Assembly: GCA_945874115.1 (NCBI GenBank)
Contig: CAMCFD010000009.1
Location: 1 to 27,709 of the forward strand
Source of the DNA: Rickettsia typhi
Lineage (GTDB): Bacteria; Pseudomonadota; Alphaproteobacteria; Rickettsiales; UBA1997
DNA: 27,709 bases
Direction of reading: 5' to 3'
The notes below the pieces were generated by a model. That model saw only the letters and a program-made list of their open reading frames with translations, ran no database searches and was not told where the DNA came from. The position numbers and the translations under genes are program-made. This document shows positions 15,502-21,290 of the stretch, one piece after another. Numbering within the stretch: the stretch's first letter is position 1; each line of letters begins with the position of its first letter.

Positions 15502-15527
15502 ATCCCGATAATTAATGTTATTATTTT

Positions 15528-15770
15528 ATGACAAAGAAGAAAGAAATAGGCATTCAAACTCATCCAAAATTACACACCGTTGAAGTTGTGATGACTGATG
15601 GTGCAAAATTTGCTATCCAAACAACTTGGGGCAAAGATGGCGATGTTTTGAAACTTGACGTTGACCCGAAAAATCACCAAGCTTGGCAGCAAGATGGTCA
15701 AAAATATGTTAACGCAAATAACGAAAGAGTTAACAAATTTAAAGAAAAATTTGGCGATTTCAAATTATAG
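15528..15770 (+). CDS. rpmE: 50S ribosomal protein L31
   Basis: The 80-residue protein matches L31 along its length: THPKLHTVEVVMTDG (11-25; the family has HPxYHxI then a VxxTDG turn), the TTWGKDGD segment, LDVDPKNHQAW (the usual LDIDPKTHPAWT) and the C-terminal RVNKFKEKFGDF (the usual RVxKFNKRFG). It has no Cys, so it belongs to the zinc-free type common in alphaproteobacteria. L31 bridges the large and small subunits. It is a single gene with its own promoter and structured leader. A strong inverted repeat follows it. There is no obvious Shine-Dalgarno site (ttattattttATG), which would suit control through the leader. Confidence 0.92.
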   Translation: MTKKKEIGIQTHPKLHTVEVVMTDGAKFAIQTTWGKDGDVLKLDVDPKNHQAWQQDGQKYVNANNERVNKFKEKFGDFKL

Positions 15771-15785
15771 TTTTATTTTGATTCT

Positions 15786-15827
15786 CGATTTTATTGCCGT
15801 TTATAAAATAAATGCGCAATAAAATCG
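15786..15827. terminator. long inverted repeat after rpmE
   Basis: CGATTTTATTG (15786-15796) and CAATAAAATCG (15817-15827) are perfect 11-base arms. The interior TTTATAAAATAAA can add a further AT stem. GATTTCTTTTCTG follows on the plus strand. It is probably the rpmE terminator, though the T-run is interrupted. Confidence 0.5.
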
Positions 15828-15880
15828 GATTTCTTTTCTGTTTTAAATTTCTCTCACAAGTTTCGTTATAAAATCTTTCG

Positions 15881-16582
15881 ATGAAAAAACAGATAATTTG
15901 CTTTTCAGGTTGGGGACAAAAATTTGACTCGCTGAACCACATTTTTTTATCGCAAAAATTCTCCGATTTCGAAATAATTTCTCTCAATTACGCAATTTTT
16001 GACAATGTTGAAGCTTTTTTCGCTGATGTTTTGGCGCGAAAATTAAACCCCGAAATTTTGGTTGGCTGGAGTTTGGGCGGGCAATTGGCTTTGCGCTTAG
16101 TGCAACGCGAAATTTTGCGTCCGAAAAAATTAGTTTTAATCGCACCTCCTTTTCAGATGGTGAAAAATGCGCGAATTCAAGCGGGAATGGCGCGCGCGAC
16201 GTTTGATGAATTTTATGGTAATTTCAAAAAAGCGCCAGACACAACTTTAAAGAAATTCTCGATTTTGACGTCGATGAATGACAAAAATTCTTCTGAAATT
16301 GCGCGCTCTCTTGAAATTAGCGAAAAAAATTTCAACCAGCTTGTTTTTTGGCTTGAAGAGTTGGCGCGTTTTTCGTTCTTTGATTTTGACTTTTCAAAAA
16401 CGCCGCAAACTCTTTATTTTCATGGGTTTGGAGATATGATTGTTCACATTTCACAACTGGAATATTTTAAAGAAAGAATCGCGAATTTTCAGGGTGAAAT
16501 TTTTAAAAATTGCGGACACGCGCCGCATTTGAGTGACTTGGAAAAATTTCAAGAAAAGCTGTTTGAGTTTTTGCGCCAATAA
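15881..16582 (+). CDS. BioH-like alpha/beta hydrolase (possible pimeloyl-ACP methyl ester esterase)
   Basis: The 233-residue alpha/beta hydrolase has a complete catalytic triad: Ser64 in GWSLGG (62-67), Asp185 in GFGDMIVH and His213 in CGHAPHL. The general order fits BioH: FSGWGQKFDS near the start, then LVLIAPPFQM after the nucleophile, a lid with TFDEFYGNF and TTLKKFSILTS (BioH has FxxxL...TxxRFLxLQ) and the HAPH end. BioH frees pimeloyl-ACP by removing the methyl ester so that biotin synthesis can proceed. No other bio genes are in the window, so the substrate is not proven; a related small esterase is the alternative. TATAAA-like sequence directly before the ATG hints at a short leader. 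It converges on the C48-like gene. Confidence 0.65.
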   Translation: MKKQIICFSGWGQKFDSLNHIFLSQKFSDFEIISLNYAIFDNVEAFFADVLARKLNPEILVGWSLGGQLALRLVQREILRPKKLVLIAPPFQMVKNARIQAGMARATFDEFYGNFKKAPDTTLKKFSILTSMNDKNSSEIARSLEISEKNFNQLVFWLEELARFSFFDFDFSKTPQTLYFHGFGDMIVHISQLEYFKERIANFQGEIFKNCGHAPHLSDLEKFQEKLFEFLRQ

Positions 16583-16595
16583 TTTGTTGCGTTAA

Positions 16596-18416
16596 CTATC
16601 TGATCATTGACGCCGACCCTGTCTTGCTTTTAATTTCCGCTTTTAGGGTTTTTAAGTCTTCGACGCCTCGTTGATTATGAATGAAGCTTTGTTCTTGTGA
16701 CCGAAATTTTCTCATCAATTCTTTCTGTTCCGCTTCACCTAATCCTTCTGGAGGTCTAAAAAACGTTAGTTTTGTTTGTGAATCATCGAGTCCAAAATTT
16801 CTTAGCTTGGTCGTCGAAGCCGCTAAATCATTACCTTTATCTTCTGATTCAATGATAAAAATATCACCTTCGGCTAGCCCAATTGCTTGTGCTTTTGAGC
16901 CTTCAAAAACTTCGGTGATTGTAAATTCAAAACAGTTGGTTTTTGTGTTGAATTTGTGGGAAGAGGCGACGCCGAATCCGACATAAGATTTTGGGCGTTT
17001 AAAAAGCGGCGATTCTTTGTCGGGAATTTTTTGCAATTCATTATTAGCGGCAAGTTTTGTTTTGCGTAATTCTTCGGGGTTTTTTGGCGCTTGAACTTTC
17101 TCGATGAATTTTGCGACCACGTCTATTTCTTGAAGTTGGTGCGATTTAGTCGGAGCTGGCGCTGGATTTGGTTTTTTAAGTTCTTCATCGCTTTCAACTC
17201 CTAAATATTCAGTTTGAATTTCGCTAAGCGCTCGAAATAAGTTGCCGACATCTTGATCTCTTCTTAATTTATAAAGATCTTCGAGTGGTTTTAATATTTT
17301 TCCGATATTATTGGCCGTGATTTTTGATGTCATCATCGCGACAAAATTTTCAATTTCTATCGGGCTTAAATTAAAATGTTCTAAAATTCTAGAATCAGTG
17401 ATTTGGGTTGATATATTAACTAATATTTGATTATAAACTTTTTCTAATTCGAAAGATGATAATAGATCGATATTTCCCTTTTCTCCTCTGATTGTTCGTT
17501 CTAATTGATAAATAGTGGATAGTTTTTTTGGGCTGTCTTCTTGTTCTAATTCTTGCAATAATCTATCAAAATCATCCTCGCCTTTTTTAGGTGATGATAC
17601 TGCGGCTGTTGTTTGTGTAGGTGGTTTTTTGCTTTTTGTTATTGAAGATCTAGCTCGGGTGAAAATGCGTTCATTGTCAAATTCTTGCATTAAACGGGCC
17701 CGAGACGCCTGTAAAAAACGGTTGAAATCAGCTCGCGGAGGGGTAATCGGCTGATTTATTGGCGTGTTGAAAGAATTTACGGCGTTGAAAACGGCGTGAT
17801 ATCCACAACTAAAACCGTCGGTTTGGGCTATGCAGGCTTGTTCGCGTGGCGGTTGTATTAATATTTGCATGCCGGCTAATCTTATTTGATCGTTGGCTTT
17901 CGCGATAATTCTTTGAATTGACTCCGGAACTTGGCCGAGGCCTTGTGGATTCGAAGAGTTAATATGATAAGCTTCGACCGCCTTGTTAGCAGGATTGAAG
18001 CGCAAGTGAAGACAGCTCCAGTGGCTGCAACCTGTTATTTCTGATAATTCTCCTGCGCTGAATCTGCGTCTAGTTAAATATCCGCGGGCGAGTGCAATTG
18101 AGCATTTTTGTCTTTGTGGGGATTGTCGAACTAAAATATTTTCATTATAAAATGCCATAATAGCGCCAAGAAGACTTTCGTCGATTGATTGATCGTTTGG
18201 TCTTGAGGGAATTACGGCGATATTGAGGTTGTTGTTGCGTGATAATGATGCGTATAGTTCGTCAGTCATTCCGGATTGTATGAAAGACTCTCGCATTAAA
18301 TGATGAAGATTTTGGTGTGAAAGCATCGTGCGTCGACCAACTATGTTAAACAGGTCTAGCTCGTTTTGCCCGTTTGTTATTGGTGCTTTTGTCAATTTTC
18401 TCGGTGTCATTGGCAT
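16596..18416 (-). CDS. Ulp1/C48-like cysteine protease with a PDZ domain (putative host-directed effector)
   Basis: The 606-residue protein has three regions. First, residues about 70-220 carry the CE-clan cysteine-protease pattern: His132 in GCSHWSCLHLRF, Asn153 in AYHINSSN at the usual Asp position, and Gln198 plus Cys204 in QTDGFSCGYHAVFNA. The Gln-to-Cys spacing of six matches Ulp1/SENP enzymes, which cleave SUMO, NEDD8 or ubiquitin. Bacterial members usually act on eukaryotic host proteins. Second, residues 319-410 resemble the gene at the left window edge, preceded by a charged linker. Third, a PDZ-like domain at about 478-555 (VGFGV ... ITEVFEGSKAQAIGLAEGDIFII). No Sec signal peptide or membrane segment is visible, so export would need a type IV or similar secretion system. 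A TATACT hexamer (minus strand, 18459-18454) lies upstream. Function as a protease is inferred from motifs. The Asn in place of Asp could alter activity. Confidence 0.75.
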   Translation of the reverse strand: MPMTPRKLTKAPITNGQNELDLFNIVGRRTMLSHQNLHHLMRESFIQSGMTDELYASLSRNNNLNIAVIPSRPNDQSIDESLLGAIMAFYNENILVRQSPQRQKCSIALARGYLTRRRFSAGELSEITGCSHWSCLHLRFNPANKAVEAYHINSSNPQGLGQVPESIQRIIAKANDQIRLAGMQILIQPPREQACIAQTDGFSCGYHAVFNAVNSFNTPINQPITPPRADFNRFLQASRARLMQEFDNERIFTRARSSITKSKKPPTQTTAAVSSPKKGEDDFDRLLQELEQEDSPKKLSTIYQLERTIRGEKGNIDLLSSFELEKVYNQILVNISTQITDSRILEHFNLSPIEIENFVAMMTSKITANNIGKILKPLEDLYKLRRDQDVGNLFRALSEIQTEYLGVESDEELKKPNPAPAPTKSHQLQEIDVVAKFIEKVQAPKNPEELRKTKLAANNELQKIPDKESPLFKRPKSYVGFGVASSHKFNTKTNCFEFTITEVFEGSKAQAIGLAEGDIFIIESEDKGNDLAASTTKLRNFGLDDSQTKLTFFRPPEGLGEAEQKELMRKFRSQEQSFIHNQRGVEDLKTLKAEIKSKTGSASMIR

Positions 18417-18453
18417 GATAGAATTTGTTTGCCCAAAAAACTAATATTCCTTA

Positions 18454-18459
18454 AGTATA
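18454..18459 (-). promoter_or_regulatory. possible -10 element of the C48-like gene
   Basis: The minus strand reads TATACT about 38 bases upstream of the ATG, without a convincing -35. On the plus strand the 111-base divergent gap also has two copies of TTTTGTTGC (18488-18496, 18517-18525) just before the next gene. Confidence 0.3.
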
Positions 18460-18527
18460 TCACATTTTTTATAAAAACACCAGTTAATTTTGTTGCTTTC
18501 TTGTGATTTGCATGTAGTTTTGTTGCA

Positions 18528-19004
18528 ATGTTAACAAAATTTAAGAATATTATGAAATCATACAGCGTTCAATCGCCGCATTCCATTATTGGAAAGTTTA
18601 CGCAAGAGGAAATAGATAGATTGTTTAGGGCGCAAAAATCGACGGAAGATGCTGCAATATTTAGTATTGTTGATGCCGCTATTGCTAAAGATGAAGATTT
18701 CAATGAAATGGATTGTAGAGTTCTTGCGGCAAAATTTATCGAGGTTAATTTCGTCGATAAAGTTGATGATTTTGAAACTATTCATGAATATGATATGCGA
18801 TTTGAACAGGCTTTTGAGGGGCTTATTGCGGGCGATGAAATGGTTGAAGAGTTTGGTGATGAAGTTTTTGGAGAAGGTGAGGCCGCTCCTAAAAAAATTG
18901 TTTATAATATGCAAGGAAACAAAAGAAAAGCATTGCATAATTTGCCTGGATTTGAGGGCGTGAAATTGAAAGGAGAGTCAGATGGCAGAGAGAGCGATGT
19001 TTAG
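18528..19004 (+). CDS. acidic protein of unknown function, divergent from the C48-like gene
   Basis: I do not recognise this 158-residue protein. It is rich in Asp/Glu, predicted mainly helical (EEIDRLFRAQ, AAIFSIVDAAIAKDED, CRVLAAKFIEVNF, MRFEQAFEGLIAGDEMVEEFGDEVF), with a basic, Lys/Asn-containing C-terminal part after residue 125 (KKIVYNMQGNKRKAL). It has no signal peptide and no membrane helix. The ATG at 18528 lacks a Shine-Dalgarno site; ATG 18552 (Met9) is an alternative. It shares a 111-base divergent promoter region with the C48-like protease and converges on yifB. Codon use looks like its neighbours. It could be a chaperone, partner or second effector, but only position supports that. 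Length and lack of stops make it likely to be a real gene. Confidence 0.65.
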   Translation: MLTKFKNIMKSYSVQSPHSIIGKFTQEEIDRLFRAQKSTEDAAIFSIVDAAIAKDEDFNEMDCRVLAAKFIEVNFVDKVDDFETIHEYDMRFEQAFEGLIAGDEMVEEFGDEVFGEGEAAPKKIVYNMQGNKRKALHNLPGFEGVKLKGESDGRESDV

Positions 19005-19057
19005 TATTTTGACAAATTATAGTTTTGTCGGGACTTATCGCAATTTGCGCAAATAAA

Positions 19058-20560
19058 TCATATTTTGCGCCGATAGCCAATTGCTTCAAGCAAATGAATT
19101 TGTTTAATTTGGGGCGAGTTTTCTAAATCGGCGATTGTGCGCGCAACCCTTAAAATTCGCGTGATTCCGCGCATTGAAGTAGACATTTTCTCAACCGATT
19201 TTCGCAAGATTTTTTGGCAGTCATCGTCAATTTCGGTGCATTTTTCAAGCGCTTTTCCACTAACTCGCGCATTGGTTTTTTGGATAATATTCTCATTTTG
19301 ATAGCGGTTTCTCTGGATTTCGCGCGCTTTTGCAATTCTTGCTTTAACGGTTTTTGAATCTTCGGACGGTTTATTTTGTGAGAAAAATATATCAATTTGA
19401 GGAACTTCGATAATAATGTCAATTCGGTCAAGCAAAGGGCCTGAGATTTTATTTTGATAATCTTGACCGCAAATCGGTGCTTTTTTACATTCTTTGTTAC
19501 CATCGCCCAAATATCCGCAGCGACAAGGATTCATTGCCGCGACAAGTTGAAAATTGGCGGGGTAGGTGATGTGTGAATTGGCGCGCGAAATGCTGACCTC
19601 GGCGGTTTCAAGCGGTTGACGCAGCGAATCGAGAACTTGACGCGGAAATTCGGGCAATTCATCGAGAAATAAAACGCCGTTGCAGGCAAGCGAGATTTCG
19701 CCGGGCTTGGCTTTGCTTCCCCCTCCAACCATCGCGGGCATCGAGCATGAATGGTGTGGGTCGCGATATGGCCGCTTCGTGATTAAATTGCCGTCGATAA
19801 TTTTGCCAGAAATGCTGTGAATCATGTTAATTTCGAGAATTTCTTCGAGATCTGGTGGTGGTAAAATTCCGTTCAGCCTTGAGGCAAGCATTGATTTTCC
19901 TGTTCCGGGAGGGCCAGACATCAATAAATTATGGCCGCCAGCCGCAGCAATTTCAAGGGCGCGTTTCGCACTTTCTTGGCCTTTAATTTCGGATAAATCA
20001 GGATAAAATATTGTGTCGTCAAGTCTTTTGGTTTTTGGCCTCGCGAGATATTCTTCGCCTTTAAGATGGCTAATTAACGAAGGTAAATTTGGCGCAGAAA
20101 TAATCGCTAAATCGCCAGCCCAAGCTGCTTCTGAGCCATTTTTTTCGGGGCAAATAATGCCATATTTTCTCTGATTGGCGCCGATTGCCGCCGAAATTAT
20201 GCCACTGACCGCAGAAATATTTCCGTCGAGAGATAATTCGCCGAGTGCGAAAAAACTTTCGACCGAAGATTGTTCGATAATTTCCATCTCGATTAAGATC
20301 CCAAGCGCAATTGCGAGATCAAAATGACTTCCTTCTTTTTGTAAATCGGCCGGCGCCATATTGACTGTGATGCGTTTTTGTGGCCAAGAAAGACCAAGCG
20401 ATGAAATGGCCAAGCGCACTCTCTCGCGCGATTCGGCGACCGCTTTGTCTGGCAAGCCTACGATGGTAATATTTGGTAATCCGGCGGAAATTTTGACTTG
20501 AACATCGACATCAACTACGTCGATCCCCAGAAAGGAGAAGGTTTTAACTTTGGCGACCAT
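19058..20560 (-). CDS. yifB: YifB/ComM-family AAA+ ATPase (Mg-chelatase-like)
   Basis: ComM is a hexameric helicase that extends the D-loop during integration of single-stranded DNA in natural transformation, and the family is widespread in bacteria regardless of competence. The 500-residue protein has the full architecture: an N-terminal Lon-like domain (1-165; GLPNITIVGLPDKAVAESRERVR is characteristic), Walker A GPPGTGKS (216-223), the DPHHSCS segment (267-273), Walker B LFLDELPEF (297-305), the sensor AAMNPCRCGY (341-350) with a Cys cluster (346, 348, 358, 364), LLDRIDI (376-382) and a C-terminal Mg-chelatase-like lid with STSMRGITRILRVARTIADL. No gap or frameshift. It is monocistronic. 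The plus-strand sequence upstream begins the 730-base gap that includes the candidate RNA. Confidence 0.95.
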   Translation of the reverse strand: MVAKVKTFSFLGIDVVDVDVQVKISAGLPNITIVGLPDKAVAESRERVRLAISSLGLSWPQKRITVNMAPADLQKEGSHFDLAIALGILIEMEIIEQSSVESFFALGELSLDGNISAVSGIISAAIGANQRKYGIICPEKNGSEAAWAGDLAIISAPNLPSLISHLKGEEYLARPKTKRLDDTIFYPDLSEIKGQESAKRALEIAAAGGHNLLMSGPPGTGKSMLASRLNGILPPPDLEEILEINMIHSISGKIIDGNLITKRPYRDPHHSCSMPAMVGGGSKAKPGEISLACNGVLFLDELPEFPRQVLDSLRQPLETAEVSISRANSHITYPANFQLVAAMNPCRCGYLGDGNKECKKAPICGQDYQNKISGPLLDRIDIIIEVPQIDIFFSQNKPSEDSKTVKARIAKAREIQRNRYQNENIIQKTNARVSGKALEKCTEIDDDCQKILRKSVEKMSTSMRGITRILRVARTIADLENSPQIKQIHLLEAIGYRRKI

Positions 20561-20650
20561 TTGGGTTTTTTAGTGGTTAATATTTGGTGTTTTAATTATA
20601 AAATAACGAATTTTGTTCAAAAATGTCTATTTAATGACTCGCAATATATT

Positions 20651-20679
20651 TTATTAAAAACAACTCTTTATGTTATAAT
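20651..20679 (+). promoter_or_regulatory. extended -10 promoter of the candidate structured RNA
   Basis: TATAAT (20674-20679) is preceded by TG at 20671-20672 (extended -10). A weak TTATTA (20651-20656) sits 17 bases upstream. Predicted start near 20687, directly before the GC-enriched segment. Confidence 0.55.
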
Positions 20680-20686
20680 ATAACAA

Positions 20687-20936
20687 TTGCAAAAACTCTC
20701 AGATCTGGTGGTGACAGACCTTGGCTTTTGAGGCCTTGGGTTTTTAGCTTTGGCGGTTTTTTCCGAAGCTAATCGTGGTGTTTCTGGTTTTGGGCTGTCG
20801 TGGTAAGACAGGTTTAGCGTGGTGAATGTCTGTCGTGATGAAACAAACACCTTCACTATGATCGTCATCTAAAAATAAATTGCCACCAACTAATGGTTGT
20901 AATGTGAAGAAAAGATTCTAACTACACTAGAATTTA
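20687..20936 (+). ncRNA. candidate novel structured RNA
   Basis: Between yifB and metE, about 20690-20870 is richer in G and C than the surrounding AT-rich gap. It can form nested long-range stems: AGAT (20701-20704) with ATCT (20867-20870), GGTG (20707-20710) with CACC (20848-20851), and GTGACAGAC (20711-20719) with GTCTGTCGT (20828-20836). Within them are hairpins: GGCT/GGCC (20723-20735), AGCTTTGG (20746-20753) with CCGAAGCT (20763-20770), and CTGTC (20795-20799) with GACAG (20807-20811). Four CGTGGTG-like units lie at 20774, 20799, 20818 and 20834. A promoter precedes it and a weak hairpin follows. I checked by eye for hallmarks of SRP RNA, RNase P RNA, tmRNA and tRNA and found none. A 6S-type RNA is not excluded. 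The boundaries and strand are inferred from the promoter. It can be folded in more than one way, since GGTGTTT (20777-20783) also matches AAACACC (20845-20851). Confidence 0.45.
20914..20934 (+). terminator. weak AT-rich hairpin after the candidate RNA
   Basis: ATTCTA (20915-20920) pairs with TAGAAT (20928-20933) around ACTACAC, followed by TTATATTTATAATTATT. It is a poor terminator by stem strength but is well placed for the end of the RNA. Confidence 0.35.
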
Positions 20937-20960
20937 TATTTATAATTATTGCAAGTTGAT

Positions 20961-21074
20961 ATGCGTTTTGTTCTTGATAATAAAGGCTTTGCGAGATTTA
21001 TGCGATGCAAGTTATTTTTTCGTAAATTTTATAAAATTCTTAAAAAAACAGAGATTTTGAAATTTATAAGTTGA
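20961..21074 (+). other. 37-codon open frame of doubtful reality
   Basis: The ATG at 20961 opens a frame of 37 residues, basic and Phe/Lys-rich (MRFVLDNKGFARF...), ending at TGA 21072-21074. No Shine-Dalgarno site. It lies in the same gap as the remnant at 21086-21233. It may be chance or part of a decayed gene. I see no family. Confidence 0.15.
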
Positions 21075-21085
21075 GTGAAAAATAA

Positions 21086-21233
21086 TTGAGCACAAAAATT
21101 CAAAATGAGCTAGAAAATAAAGGCTATTCCACATTTATTTTAGGAAAAACTTTGGCATTTGCGTGAAATCGGAGTCGATAAAAATTTGCAAGCTTATCGA
21201 AAAATTATTAAGAGATTTTATGAAAGTGTTTAG
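21086..21233 (+). pseudogene. frameshifted remnant of a small gene
   Basis: From TTG 21086 the frame reads STKIQNELENKGYSTF, ILGKTLAFA and then stops at TGA 21164-21166. Skipping one base (21164) the adjacent frame continues EIGVDKNLQAYRKIIKRFYE to TAG 21231-21233. Both halves look protein-like and join at a single-base shift, so a decayed gene is plausible. The family is not recognised. Confidence 0.3.
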
Positions 21234-21252
21234 AGTGGTAAAAGACTAGAAA

Positions 21253-21278
21253 TAAGGGCAAACCGAGGCTTGCCCTTA
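21253..21278 (-). terminator. terminator of metE
   Basis: TAAGGGCAA (21253-21261) and TTGCCCTTA (21270-21278) are perfect 9-base arms with an 8-base loop, 12 bases after the metE stop. The stem is symmetric and could stop transcription from both sides. The T-run is short on the minus strand. Confidence 0.7.
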
Positions 21279-21290
21279 AATTTAATTCAA

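Noticed and set aside
15333..15563. 76-codon minus-strand frame upstream of rpmE
   Set aside because: It overlaps the rpmE start, the promoter and the two hairpins, and has no family resemblance.
18558..18938. 126-codon minus-strand frame opposite the acidic orphan gene
   Set aside because: It is rich in Phe/Asn/Ile/His as expected for the antisense of an acidic Glu/Asp-rich gene. The plus-strand frame is longer and has balanced composition.
20668..20868. 66-codon minus-strand frame over the RNA candidate
   Set aside because: Low-complexity Lys/Pro/Arg/Ser/Thr sequence without a recognisable family. It lies on the strand opposite the good promoter and its composition follows the structured segment.
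20687..20936. Known housekeeping RNA (SRP, RNase P, tmRNA)
   Set aside because: None of their diagnostic sequences (such as the SRP GGAAG loop, the RNase P GAGGAAAGTCC segment or the T-loop TTCGA of tmRNA) were found here.
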